Assembly: GCA_030037705.1 (NCBI GenBank)
Contig: JASHQE010000231.1
Coordinates: 1-41,324 of the forward strand
Direction: 5' to 3'
Length of the DNA stretch: 41,324 bases
DNA from: Acidobacteriaceae bacterium
GTDB taxonomy: Bacteria; Acidobacteriota; Terriglobia; Terriglobales; Acidobacteriaceae
The notes under the pieces were generated by a model. That model was not told the DNA's origin. It did no database searches and was given only the letters and a program-made list of their open reading frames with translations. Positions 1 to 7,750 of the stretch are shown here, in pieces. The position numbers and the translations under genes were made by a program. Within the stretch, counting starts at the first letter, position 1. Every line of letters begins with the position of its first letter.

Positions 1-57
1 TGGGCGGTCTCGTACTTCTCCTGGCGCCGTCTGCAGGCCGCGCCGGCCAGCGCCTGA
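1..57 (+). CDS. C-terminal end of an unknown protein (partial)
   Basis: The first base opens a frame that runs to a TGA at 55-57 and encodes WAVSYFSWRRLQAAPASA. An aromatic-rich stretch followed by RRL resembles the end of a membrane protein whose last helix is followed by a positive cytoplasmic tail. Only 18 codons are visible, so no family can be named, and the frame could be open by chance. No gene is seen from 58 to 292. Confidence 0.25.
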   Translation, partial: WAVSYFSWRRLQAAPASA

Positions 58-292
58 TCACACACGGCAAGAAGTGAAAACAAAAGGGTGGACAGTATTT
101 GGAGCTGCTTATGAAAAAGCCTGTTGGCGCGGAGTCCGCCTCTGCTTTTATCGACGCGAAACCAAGCTGAAGCCTCGGTGAGCCGGCAGCGGGCAGCAGA
201 CTAGAGCGGATTAGAATCCACGTGGGGCATTTGACGGTGCAAGGTGCCGGCAAAGGCCGCTCCCCCGTTGCAGCTTGAGGCTCGCCGGAACA

Positions 293-979
293 TTACTCGC
301 AGAAGTTTGATTCGTTTGAATCCTTCACCCACTTCGGCGCGAACTCGTTCTTGGCCGCTTGTTGTTCGATCATTTTTCTCGCCTCTGCTACGTGCAGCCG
401 CATGAGTCTCTCCGCCTCGTCAGGAAAGTTGTGGTCGATTGCTTCCACGATGCGCAGGTGCTCGTCGTAGACCATGCGCGGATCGCGCATGGCACGCACG
501 GCCATCCCGAGAACGCGATAGCCTTCGGCCAGCCGGAGCAGAATCTTGTTGCGCGAAAGATTCATGATCTGGAGGTGAAAGGCGCGGTCGGCAGCGCCCA
601 TTTCGTCCATTTTGTTTTCGTTCGACAGATCCCAGATCTGGTTCGCCATCTTCCGCAAGGCGGCTACATCGGCTCGCGAAGCATGTTCGCACGCCAGGCG
701 CGCCGCCAGGCCCTCGAGAAACTCGCGTACCTGGTAAGCCTCGCACAGACGAGCCGCATCGATCTTGCCCACGAACACGCCGAGCCGGTCGATGGACTCA
801 ACCAGGCCCATCCATTGCAGTTCGAGCAGCGACTCCCGCACCGTGCCTTGTGCGACGCCCAGCTCCTTGGCCAGGCTCTGCTGCGTCAGGCGTTCCCCCG
901 GCTGGCTCTCGCCCGATAAGATGCGGCGTTGAATCTCCTCCCGCACGTGGTGCCGCCCAACGGGCGATTGAACCGCCAT
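293..979 (-). CDS. GntR family (FCD subfamily) transcriptional regulator
   Basis: A 228-residue regulator. The N-terminal winged helix-turn-helix (about residues 10-75) contains REEIQRRILSGESQPGERL and LAKELGVAQGTVRESLLEL, typical of GntR proteins. The all-helical FCD effector domain follows (about 85-215) with the usual metal-site pattern: D-x3-H in DRAFHLQ, then His in DEHLRIV and LHVAEARK. FCD regulators usually sense sugar acids or other carboxylates; here a sulfosugar or sulfolactate-type ligand is inferred from context. An ATG at 979 with GGAGGT about 10 nt upstream is chosen over an upstream TTG at 1027. Its promoter carries the 16-bp operator also found before the kinase operon, which suggests autoregulation. 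Domain family is certain; ligand and target genes are inference. Confidence 0.9.
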   Translation of the reverse strand: MAVQSPVGRHHVREEIQRRILSGESQPGERLTQQSLAKELGVAQGTVRESLLELQWMGLVESIDRLGVFVGKIDAARLCEAYQVREFLEGLAARLACEHASRADVAALRKMANQIWDLSNENKMDEMGAADRAFHLQIMNLSRNKILLRLAEGYRVLGMAVRAMRDPRMVYDEHLRIVEAIDHNFPDEAERLMRLHVAEARKMIEQQAAKNEFAPKWVKDSNESNFCE

Positions 980-1052
980 ACCTCGCCTTACCTCCGGATT
1001 TCGGAACTGGTTCCGCGTCACTCTCAATTATCGATCGGATTGCAACAGGCGC

Positions 1053-1082
1053 ATCCTATCATCGATTAAGATCGATGGTCAA
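1053..1082 (-). promoter_or_regulatory. Promoter of the GntR gene with operator between -35 and -10
   Basis: On the minus strand TTGACC (1082-1077) and TAGGAT (1058-1053) are 18 nt apart. The spacer starts with ATCGATCTTAATCGAT (1076-1061), two ATCGAT palindromes separated by 4 nt. The same 16-mer sits at the same place in the promoter at 18960-18989. A protein bound here would block RNA polymerase. Another ATCGAT lies at 1030-1035, downstream of the predicted start of transcription. Confidence 0.7.
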
Positions 1083-1083
1083 T

Positions 1084-1111
1084 CAAGGCTAGCTGGACAA
1101 GGCTAGCTGGA
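1084..1111. repeat. Perfect tandem 14-bp duplication
   Basis: CAAGGCTAGCTGGA occurs twice back to back (1084-1097 and 1098-1111), directly upstream of the -35 box of the GntR promoter. It may be a replication-slippage duplication. Confidence 0.8.
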
Positions 1112-1130
1112 ATGGAGGCGTTTCTGCGCT

Positions 1131-1167
1131 GAAAAATCAAGGTGGCCTTCCGAGGGGAAAGCCACCT
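1131..1167 (-). terminator. Rho-independent terminator after the TonB receptor gene
   Basis: AGGTGGC (1140-1146) and GCCACCT (1161-1167) form a 7-bp stem. On the minus strand the hairpin is followed by TTGATTTTT. It lies 39 nt beyond the receptor stop codon and separates the receptor from the GntR gene. Confidence 0.75.
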
Positions 1168-1205
1168 GCGTCTTGCTCTAGCGATTCCGCGAAGAGTCCT
1201 AAAAC

Positions 1206-4200
1206 CTAAAAGATGATCTTCGCCACAAACTGCCACACGCGCGGCGCGCCAGCGGTAGTAGCCGAGTTGACCGAACCGGTGCTTGTGCTGGTTGCGGTGA
1301 TGTTTCCGAACGTGCCGGAATTGGCAGCCGAAGTCGGATTGGCAAAGTTGGTGTGGTTCCAGGCATTAAAGGCCTCTGCCTGGAATTGGCCATGAACACG
1401 GTGGTCGCTCAGGATGTCCTTGAAGAGCGAGATATCAGTGTCTTCGTAAGCTGGCCCGCGCAGCGAGTTGCGCGGCACGTTGCCGAACGATTGTGTGTAC
1501 CCGTTCGCCGCTGAAGGCAGCGGGTTCTCCGCGAAGGCTGCGGGATTGAACCACTCGGTCTTCGGCGCACCTGCGGGCCTCGAAATACTGACCCCTGGGT
1601 TGTAAACCCCCAGATCATTGCCAACGCCGGATTTCGAGTTATCCACGCCGCTGGTAATGGTGATCGGCAATCCGCTTTGCGACTGAACGATCGCGTTCAC
1701 CTGCCATCCGTTGACGATCTGAGCCGCGAAGTTGTTGACGTGGAATGTGGGGAACGGATAGTTGACCGAGCCCGTGATCCGGATTGCTTGGTCGAAGTCG
1801 GCAACGCCTTTATAGGAATCGAAATTGTATGGATTCGATGGTCCGGCTTGTCCTTCGGTCCCCGATGACCCAATGTCAATCGTCTTCATCCATACGACGT
1901 TGGAGAGCAGCGTGAGGCTGTGCGCACGCCGGGTGACGTTGGCTTCCAGTGCATTGGTCTTCTCCCAATCGTAGGCATCGGCAAGTTCCACCGCGCCCAA
2001 ACCGGAGAAGAGGCGGGTCGATTCGAAAGTCCCCGGTGGTGGCGTGAACACGTATGGATTGAACTGGCGCGAGGCCATCACATGCTCGGCGTGGTTGCCG
2101 ACGTAGCCCACATTGACGGCGAAACCGCTGCCCAGTTCCTGCTCAACAGTGAAGTTGTACGCTTGGGTGTATTCCACCTTCGAGGCAGGATTCAGCACGC
2201 CGCCGGCGAGCGGCGTAATAAAGGTGTAGGTTTTGAACTGTGACGGGCCGACGTGACCGCGCGGGAACGGATCGCCGGTGACGCCGGGAGCTGTGAAGCC
2301 GGCGAAAGGGGCATCCCACACCGGCGGGTTGTTGATTTGAAGATAGAGGTCCACCGGCTGCATGGCGTCGGTGCGTTGATAGAGCAGGCCCTCGGGGAAA
2401 TCGTAGAAGATGCCGTAGGCGCCGCGTACGACCGTCTTGCTATTGCCGGAGACGTTGTAGGCAAAGCCAACGCGCGGCGCGAGGTCTTTGAAGTTGTTGC
2501 TGTACACCGAATCCGGCAATCCGGGATCGCCGACGAACCACACGCCTTTGGGCGCATTGGGCGCAACCGTGGACTGGAAGTTCGGGTTGGCCAGATCGAA
2601 GCCGACCAGCGTGCCGTTATCGTCGATCGGCGGCATCCACGGATCCCACCGCAGGCCGAGATTCAGCGTCAGCTTCGGCGTCGTCTTCCAGTCGTCCTGC
2701 AGGTACAGGGCGGGGCGAATCTCGCGCAGATACGCCTTGCGCCCGTTGTCCATAAAGTAGGCTGCCCCATAGCCTGTGTAAAAGTCAGCGAGGGAACTGC
2801 CGCTCTTGGTAAATCCCGAGGGCAGTGTGCTGCCTGTCGGAACTTCCGTGCGTGAGCTCGTGAACCCTGCCGGCGACGAATAGATGTCGCCCGGTGTGTA
2901 GGAATAATCGTCCATGTCGATGCGGTCGCGCTCAAGGTCGCCACCCATGGTGAGAGTGTGCCTGTGCAGCAGCTTGACCGCCTGGGCGTGGAAGTCGAAA
3001 GTCGTTGCATCCTGCGTGAGCGCGCCTCCCGAGAAAACATTGACATACCCGGAGATGCCCACGCGCACGCCCGGAAATGGCACGAGGTTCTCATTCGGGT
3101 TCCCGTAGGGAGCGTTCTGCCCGAGCTGTTGCAGAGTCTTTAGGCCCGGCGCTTCGGGGATCTGCGTGCGCCCGCCGCGGTAGAAGCCTGCATAGATCGC
3201 GCCGGTAAGCGTGTTCGAGAAAATGTGCGCATCACTGATGGTGACTGCCTGGTTGCGGAAGAGATTTTCGGCATAAAAGCCCAGGGGCGCCGTAAATGGC
3301 CGCTGGAAATTGTCCTGATTGTAGAAATATCGGCCGCTGAGGTGATCCTTCTCGCCAAGCGCGTAGTCGAGTCTCGAGAGATATTGCGTGTTGTCGATAT
3401 TATTGTTGGTGTTCGACGTGAATTTCACATATGTGTTGTTGCTTGCTGTCGTGCCGGTCGCTTCCTCGGCAGCCATATACTGCGCGTTCACGGCATTTGA
3501 GAGCGGGTCAATGGGGACGGCGTTTGCGCCTGCGTCAGCGGCCGAAACGTCATCGGTAATGGTGCCGCTGCAGTTGTAGCCGCCGCTGCCGTTGGAAGTT
3601 GCGGTCTGGCCGAAACCGCAGCCTGTAGCCGGGTTGTAGAGTGCGACGCCTAGCGCCTTAAAAGCGGAAAAGTTGCCAGTCAATTCTGCCGTGGTGGGGT
3701 ACTCGGTGGTGACGGTTGCGGGTGCCGAGCGCTGCTGTAAATCTTCCGCCGAGAAAAAGAAGAAGGCTTTCTTGCTCTTGAAGACCGGGCCGCCGACGGT
3801 GCCGCCGAATTGGTTCAGCTTGAATGGCGGCTTGGTCGCCGCTGGAAAGTAGCCCCAGGCGTTCAGCACCGTATTGCGAAAATACTCCCATGCGGAGCCG
3901 TGGAGTTGATCGGTTCCGGAGCGCGTGGAGAGCTGCACCAGCGCGCCTGCGCCCGCGTGATCAGCGCTGTAGTTCGAAGCCTGGATCGTGAACTCCTGCA
4001 GCGCGTCGGGATTCGGCATGGTGGGTACGGAGTTGAAGAAACGGTTGACGTAGATAGTGCCGTCGAGCGTATAAGTGTTTTCCGTCGCTCGCAGTCCGTT
4101 CACGGAAAGGCCGGTGTTATCCTCCTGCCCGCTTTCGGTGCCCGTGGTGGTCAGTACGGTGCCCGCGGTCAGCGTTGTCAGTTGCAGCGGATTACGCCCG

Positions 4201-4655
4201 TTCAATGGCAGGTCGCGCATCTGCTGCTGGCTCACCGATTGCTCGACCGTAGAGGTGCTGGTCTCGATCTGCTGCGTCTCCGATGACACTGTGATCTCAG
4301 TGCTCTGGGTGCCTACCGAAAGCTGGATGGGCAGGTCCATCGTCTGGCCGGTCAGCAGTTGCAGCGCCGGACGGTCCTGCGTAGCGAAACCTGACGCCGA
4401 GATTTTTAACGTATACGAGCCAATCGGCAGATCGGGAAAGACGAAGAGACCGTTCTCGTTTGTTGTCTCCGTGCGCTTGATGCCGGTATTGGTGTCTGTT
4501 GCAGTCACTGTGGCCTTGGTCATCGCGGCGCCGCTCTGGTCCGTCACCGTGCCGCGGATGATGCCCGTCGATTGGGCCAGGAGGGGCGCCGTCACGCTCA
4601 CCGAAAGCAGCGTTGCGAAACCGATCATGAGTAGTTTCCGAAGTGTGTTGTTCAT
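1206..4655 (-). CDS. TonB-dependent outer membrane receptor, Oar-like
   Basis: A 1149-residue outer membrane protein. A signal peptide (about residues 1-28, ending LLAQ) is followed by a carboxypeptidase-regulatory/CnaB-like beta domain (about 30-110; GIIRGTVTDQSGAAM, ENGLFVFPDLPIGSYTL). A plug-like region follows (DLPLNGRNPLQLTTL, NTYTLDGTIYV), then a large beta barrel ending in VAKIIF with the C-terminal Phe typical of outer membrane proteins. This layout is the expanded acidobacterial TonB receptor family, mostly linked to uptake of oligosaccharides or other large nutrients. ATG at 4655 with AGGAAAGG upstream is preferred over an in-frame ATG at 4712. It lies 172 nt downstream of the oxidoreductase gene on the same strand. 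A role in importing a sulfoquinovosyl compound is inference from context only. Confidence 0.9.
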   Translation of the reverse strand: MNNTLRKLLMIGFATLLSVSVTAPLLAQSTGIIRGTVTDQSGAAMTKATVTATDTNTGIKRTETTNENGLFVFPDLPIGSYTLKISASGFATQDRPALQLLTGQTMDLPIQLSVGTQSTEITVSSETQQIETSTSTVEQSVSQQQMRDLPLNGRNPLQLTTLTAGTVLTTTGTESGQEDNTGLSVNGLRATENTYTLDGTIYVNRFFNSVPTMPNPDALQEFTIQASNYSADHAGAGALVQLSTRSGTDQLHGSAWEYFRNTVLNAWGYFPAATKPPFKLNQFGGTVGGPVFKSKKAFFFFSAEDLQQRSAPATVTTEYPTTAELTGNFSAFKALGVALYNPATGCGFGQTATSNGSGGYNCSGTITDDVSAADAGANAVPIDPLSNAVNAQYMAAEEATGTTASNNTYVKFTSNTNNNIDNTQYLSRLDYALGEKDHLSGRYFYNQDNFQRPFTAPLGFYAENLFRNQAVTISDAHIFSNTLTGAIYAGFYRGGRTQIPEAPGLKTLQQLGQNAPYGNPNENLVPFPGVRVGISGYVNVFSGGALTQDATTFDFHAQAVKLLHRHTLTMGGDLERDRIDMDDYSYTPGDIYSSPAGFTSSRTEVPTGSTLPSGFTKSGSSLADFYTGYGAAYFMDNGRKAYLREIRPALYLQDDWKTTPKLTLNLGLRWDPWMPPIDDNGTLVGFDLANPNFQSTVAPNAPKGVWFVGDPGLPDSVYSNNFKDLAPRVGFAYNVSGNSKTVVRGAYGIFYDFPEGLLYQRTDAMQPVDLYLQINNPPVWDAPFAGFTAPGVTGDPFPRGHVGPSQFKTYTFITPLAGGVLNPASKVEYTQAYNFTVEQELGSGFAVNVGYVGNHAEHVMASRQFNPYVFTPPPGTFESTRLFSGLGAVELADAYDWEKTNALEANVTRRAHSLTLLSNVVWMKTIDIGSSGTEGQAGPSNPYNFDSYKGVADFDQAIRITGSVNYPFPTFHVNNFAAQIVNGWQVNAIVQSQSGLPITITSGVDNSKSGVGNDLGVYNPGVSISRPAGAPKTEWFNPAAFAENPLPSAANGYTQSFGNVPRNSLRGPAYEDTDISLFKDILSDHRVHGQFQAEAFNAWNHTNFANPTSAANSGTFGNITATSTSTGSVNSATTAGAPRVWQFVAKIIF

Positions 4656-4827
4656 GTTTCCCTTTCCTGAAGAAAAGCGCCCATCGGGCGACCTCTCATC
4701 GATACATCGCAACGCAGATCGTCACGGTTTGGCTCTGCTCTCAATCTGGGGGAGGGCGAGAAACAGGCTCCGTGTTTGGGGTTAGTGCGTCCATGTTGCC
4801 GCGCATTCTTGAAAACGCGCGGGGCCT

Positions 4828-6012
4828 CTAAACTAAATCCGCTGAAACAGCAATCTTGTTAGACCAGTACGACTCGAGCGCAAGCATTACGGGCACGCTG
4901 GCTGCCAATCCAATCTCCAGCGGCGCATTGGGCTTTTCGCTCTTGACGATCGCATCAAGAAAATTGCCCGTGTGTGCGCACTCCAGGCTCTCTGCCGAGG
5001 TCACCTCGGTGGGTGCTCCGTCGTTAGGAGTCAATGTGTAGCCCTTGCGCGTCAGGTTTAAAGACCCTTTTGTTCCTTCAAAGAACACCGAAGGATCTAC
5101 GTCGCGGATGGAAAGCACGGACGACTCGAAGTTCAGGTTCCAATTCTTGTACTTCACGATGGCGCTCACCGTGTCGGGATTGGTGAGATCGCCGCGCAAC
5201 TGAAAATCGCCACCCAGCGCGGCTGCGCTTACCGGCTGATCGTCATCGAGCATCCACTGCGCCACGTCTGCCCAGTGGGTGAGAATGTCTGCGAGCAAAC
5301 CGTTGCCGTAATCGTGATACGACCGCCAGGAACTGTAACGCGAGGTCTCATACGGGACCTTCGGCGCGGGGCCAAGAAACAGATCCCACCGCAGCTCCGG
5401 AGGCTTGGGTTCAGAAGGAATCACGCGCCGCTGCCAAGGGAAGTTGCTCCACACCGCGCGCACAAACACGATGTCGCCGAGTTGCCCGGTTGCAAACACC
5501 TCTTCCTTTGCACGCTTGTAGTGCGCGCCGCTGCGTTGCTGCATGCCGCACTGCAGAACGGCCGTGCTCTCCTTTGCAGCCTCGATCAACGTTTCGCGCT
5601 CGTGCCAACGGTGCAGCGTGGGCTTTTCGAGATAGGTGTGCTTGTTTGCGCCCAGCGTGTCCTTTGCAATCTCCACGTGCAGATGATCCGGGGTTGCGAT
5701 CAGCACCGCGTCAATGTCTTTGCGCTCCAGCATCGCCTGGTATTCAACCGATACTGCAGCCTGCGCCGTAGCATCTTTGAACCGGCCCTGGAAATCAGCT
5801 ATCTGCTTGTCGTAGATGTCTGCCAGCGCGCGGATCTGAATCCGCGGGTCCTGTTGAAAGCCACGGCACACATCGGTTGCGCGGCGTCCGCAGCCAATCA
5901 CACCCAGGCCTACGCGGTCGTTTGCTCCATCCACTGCGGCATAAGTGCGCGCATCCATGCTGCGCGCAGCCACTGCGGCGGCTCCGGCATATAAAAACTC
6001 GCGGCGGTTCAC
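4828..6012 (-). CDS. Tat-exported Gfo/Idh/MocA family oxidoreductase
   Basis: A 394-residue NAD(P)-dependent oxidoreductase-fold protein. It begins with a twin-arginine signal (NRREFLYAGAAAVAA), then a Rossmann motif GLGVIGCGRRATD (about 34-46), an EKP motif at residues 129-131 that carries the family lysine, and a C-terminal alpha/beta domain with LLADILTHWADVAQWML. A GTG start at 6012 overlaps the TGA of the upstream isomerase (GTGA), so the two are translationally coupled. The family includes sugar dehydrogenases and the NAD-dependent retaining glycosidases GH109 and GH188; GH188 contains sulfoquinovosidases. Whether this protein is a glycosidase or a simple dehydrogenase cannot be decided by eye. 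No GH31-type sulfoquinovosidase is present in the window, which makes the question relevant. Confidence 0.85.
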   Translation of the reverse strand: MNRREFLYAGAAAVAARSMDARTYAAVDGANDRVGLGVIGCGRRATDVCRGFQQDPRIQIRALADIYDKQIADFQGRFKDATAQAAVSVEYQAMLERKDIDAVLIATPDHLHVEIAKDTLGANKHTYLEKPTLHRWHERETLIEAAKESTAVLQCGMQQRSGAHYKRAKEEVFATGQLGDIVFVRAVWSNFPWQRRVIPSEPKPPELRWDLFLGPAPKVPYETSRYSSWRSYHDYGNGLLADILTHWADVAQWMLDDDQPVSAAALGGDFQLRGDLTNPDTVSAIVKYKNWNLNFESSVLSIRDVDPSVFFEGTKGSLNLTRKGYTLTPNDGAPTEVTSAESLECAHTGNFLDAIVKSEKPNAPLEIGLAASVPVMLALESYWSNKIAVSADLV

Positions 6013-6905
6013 GATGTGAAAGCCTCCTTCATCGCTTTGTAAGCGGGGGCGATTACTTCCGCGCCGTTCTTCGAAAGATCCTCGCGCTCCTCTTCGTTCT
6101 CCACCCAGCCTTTCCATCCGATCTCCTTGATCGTCGCCGCCACTTCGGCGAGCGGAAACGTGCCCGTACCGAGCGTAACCAGATGGCCGTTGCGGTAATC
6201 GCGCAGATGAAAGCCGACGATGCGCCGCGAATGCTTACGAATAAACGCCGGAACGTCTGCGCCGCCGTGATAGGCATGTCCCGCATCCAGCACGAAGTGA
6301 ACGAGTGTGGGATCGGTTTGCGTATAGAGAGCTTCTATTTCACCGATTTTGGACTCAAACTCCCACCAGTGGTTGTGATAGGCGACAGGAATGCCGACGC
6401 TCTGTGCAAAGCGTCCGGCAGTGTTGAGCGCATCGATCTTGCGTTTGAGTTCATCTGCATCGGCAGCCGGAGCGCCGCTGAGAATCAGGTGTTTTGCGCC
6501 CAGCGCCACGCCGCCGCGCGCCACCGGCTCATAGACTGAAGCAGCCGCAACGCGCGTTTGCTGGTCGTAGCCTTCGTTCGGGAAAAAGATATGAATGCCG
6601 AAAAAGGTGAGCCCGGTCTGTTCGATACTGCGGCGCGCCGGTTCGGACGCGGCGAACTGCTCACTTACATTGCGAAAGCTCGACTCGAATCCCTGATAGC
6701 CGATCTGCTTTACCTGTGCCAGCGCGTAGAGAAAGCTCTGAAAATTCCCGGGGTCGACGGGAAATGCGTTCAACTGTACACCGAAATGAATGCCGGCGGG
6801 AACACGACCGGTCTCTGCCCACAAATCGCGCGATGCGATCGGCAAAAGACTTTCGGCAGCGCCCAGAATGCTCAGCGTCCTCAGAATCTCTCTCCGCGTC
6901 CTCAT
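6009..6905 (-). CDS. Tat-exported sugar phosphate isomerase/epimerase-like TIM barrel protein
   Basis: A 298-residue AP-endonuclease-2/xylose-isomerase-like TIM barrel. Residues 1-30 form a Tat-type signal (RTRREILRTLSILGAAESL). The barrel carries family motifs such as AYHNHWWEF, FVLDAGHAYHGGADV, IVGFHLRDY, and a late ENEEER, giving the His/Glu/Asp set that usually binds a divalent metal. The ATG at 6905 is preceded by AAGGAGG; an earlier ATG at 6920 would translate the Shine-Dalgarno sequence itself. It overlaps the downstream oxidoreductase by four bases. Such oxidoreductase/TIM-barrel pairs are common in Acidobacteriota, Planctomycetota and Bacteroidota and are thought to act on oxidised glycosides. 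The substrate here is unknown. Confidence 0.85.
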   Translation of the reverse strand: MRTRREILRTLSILGAAESLLPIASRDLWAETGRVPAGIHFGVQLNAFPVDPGNFQSFLYALAQVKQIGYQGFESSFRNVSEQFAASEPARRSIEQTGLTFFGIHIFFPNEGYDQQTRVAAASVYEPVARGGVALGAKHLILSGAPAADADELKRKIDALNTAGRFAQSVGIPVAYHNHWWEFESKIGEIEALYTQTDPTLVHFVLDAGHAYHGGADVPAFIRKHSRRIVGFHLRDYRNGHLVTLGTGTFPLAEVAATIKEIGWKGWVENEEEREDLSKNGAEVIAPAYKAMKEAFTS

Positions 6906-6985
6906 GGCCCTCCTTGCCACCTGCTCACATTCAGTTTTGACTCATGCCGCAGGGGATCACGCCGCTGGGCAAGCGTTGAAGACTT

Positions 6986-7061
6986 TGGAGCACCGGGCGG
7001 GAATCGAACCCGCGCGTACGAGTTTTGCAGACTCGCGCGTTAACCACTTCGCCACCGGTGC
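6986..7061 (-). tRNA. tRNA-Cys (GCA)
   Basis: The minus strand folds into a full cloverleaf: acceptor GCACCGG/CCGGTGC, a 3-bp D stem, anticodon stem CGAGT/ACTCG around loop CTGCAAA (anticodon GCA), T arm GCGGG-TTCGATT-CCCGC, discriminator U, and an encoded CCA at 6988-6986. It lies downstream of two candidate small RNAs on the same strand and 80 nt upstream of the isomerase gene. Confidence 0.95.
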
Positions 7062-7088
7062 CCTTTGAAAAGAACTCGTGATTCGCCG

Positions 7089-7126
7089 CAAAACAGAAAA
7101 CCCACCGCGCCGTTGGGCGGGTGGGT
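7089..7126 (-). terminator. Terminator of candidate small RNA B
   Basis: ACCCACC (7100-7106) and GGTGGGT (7120-7126) form a GC-rich stem. On the minus strand it is followed by TTTTCTGTTTT. It stands between the RNA B body and the tRNA-Cys gene. Confidence 0.7.
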
Positions 7127-7285
7127 CGCAGGGATTCAGAGATTGCTTCTGAGTTCAGCCCTAGGTACACACCCGCGTTGCGCTGCCACAGCAGCACATA
7201 CATAGCGCGGGAGTGAAGATCAATCGCATCGGAATCAGAGTTTGAATCGGTCTCCGAACCGGGGGGGTGAAATCCCCAGCCGGAT
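7095..7285 (-). ncRNA. Candidate structured RNA B, about 190 nt (6S-like?)
   Basis: The transcript is predicted from a promoter (TTGACA 7320-7315, 17-nt spacer, TAGAGT 7297-7292) and an intrinsic terminator (7100-7126). Near the 5' end GGGATTTCA (7276-7268) pairs with TGAATCCC (7138-7131) to close the molecule, with one bulge. An inner stem CACTCCCGCG/CGCGGGTGTG (one mismatch) carries a GCTGC-TGTG-GCAGC terminal hairpin. Closed rod, promoter, terminator and length resemble 6S RNA, but I see no diagnostic sequence, so the family is open. Lineage-specific acidobacterial RNAs are an alternative. Frames across it do not resemble protein. Confidence 0.5.
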
Positions 7286-7291
7286 AAGCAC

Positions 7292-7320
7292 ACTCTAGGG
7301 ATTGCCTCTAGTTCTGTCAA
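7292..7320 (-). promoter_or_regulatory. Sigma70-type promoter of RNA B
   Basis: On the minus strand TTGACA (7320-7315) is a perfect -35 box, separated by 17 nt from TAGAGT (7297-7292). The predicted start is near 7285. It begins directly after the closing stem of RNA A. Confidence 0.6.
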
Positions 7321-7509
7321 GCGCCGGAATCTGGGCTGTCCAAAGTGTGTGTTGTTCACGTCGTAACCTTGCAACCTGTAAAGCCGTAATTGCGTGGGAG
7401 CCCGCCGTCTTTTCCAGCCGGAAGAGAAGCTGCCAGGAACCATTCCAACTCTGTGGGGTGAAAGCGTGTCTCCCCATTCCGGCGCGGAAAACAGCGGCCC
7501 TGAAATTTG
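7321..7509 (-). ncRNA. Candidate structured RNA A, about 190 nt, closed by a perfect 10-bp stem
   Basis: On the plus strand GCGCCGGAAT (7321-7330) and ATTCCGGCGC (7476-7485) are perfect inverted repeats that would close a 165-nt RNA on the minus strand. Inside are GGGG...CCCC (7475-7455) and TCTCTTCC-GGCT-GGAAAAGA hairpins. A strong promoter (TTGACA, 18 nt, TATACT) lies just upstream, with a start near 7509. No terminator follows the stem; the 3' end could be processed, or the transcript could continue through RNA B (about 415 nt in all). RNA A and RNA B both carry GGGGA...TTTCACCCC near their 5' ends. Family unknown. Confidence 0.4.
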
Positions 7510-7515
7510 GGGCGC

Positions 7516-7545
7516 AGTATAGGCAGAGAAAAGGGCGGCTGTCAA
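7516..7545 (-). promoter_or_regulatory. Sigma70-type promoter of RNA A
   Basis: On the minus strand TTGACA (7545-7540) and TATACT (7521-7516) are 18 nt apart, matching 11 of 12 consensus bases. This is one of the best promoter matches I saw in the window. Confidence 0.65.
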
Positions 7546-7560
7546 TCAATTTCAATCGAT
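7545..7560. promoter_or_regulatory. Weak operator-like site near the RNA A promoter
   Basis: ATCAATTTCAATCGAT matches 12 of 16 bases of the ATCGATTAAGATCGAT operator. On the opposite strand, extended to 26 bp, it matches the site at 18968 at about 20 positions. It abuts the -35 box of RNA A and lies 92 bp upstream of the site before the aldolase gene. The match could be partly chance in an AT-rich patch. Confidence 0.35.
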
Positions 7561-7636
7561 TTTGTCTTTGCCGCTGATTTCACGTGGTTTGCGGCATAGC
7601 TGGAGCCAATTTTTGCCCTCGCAGAAGATCGCTTTA

Positions 7637-7652
7637 ATCGCTTATAATCGAT
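7637..7652 (+). promoter_or_regulatory. Operator-like site overlapping the -10 box of the aldolase promoter
   Basis: ATCGCTTATAATCGAT matches 13 of 16 bases of the operator found at 1061 and 18968. It contains a perfect TATAAT (7643-7648), about 100 nt upstream of the aldolase start; I see no convincing -35 box at the right distance. Binding here would cover the -10 element. Confidence 0.5.
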
Positions 7653-7750
7653 TGACTCGGATACCGTGACTTTATGCTTTCGGTTCGCCAAACTGAATGC
7701 GCCGGGCTCAAGCTTGATCCGCAATAAATCCGAGAATGGAGAGGAACGAA

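Noticed and set aside
4698-4710. ATCGATACATCGC before the TonB receptor gene as another operator
   Set aside because: The spacing between the ATCG elements is different from the 16-bp site and the match is short.
7095-7509. RNase P RNA or tmRNA
   Set aside because: Short resemblances (GGAAAAGACGG, GACAGAAC) exist, but the invariant RNase P blocks and a tmRNA tRNA-like 3' end with tag frame are absent.
6931-7555. Protein-coding frames across the tRNA and RNA region
   Set aside because: They run through tRNA-Cys and show no recognisable protein; promoter and fold evidence favours RNA.
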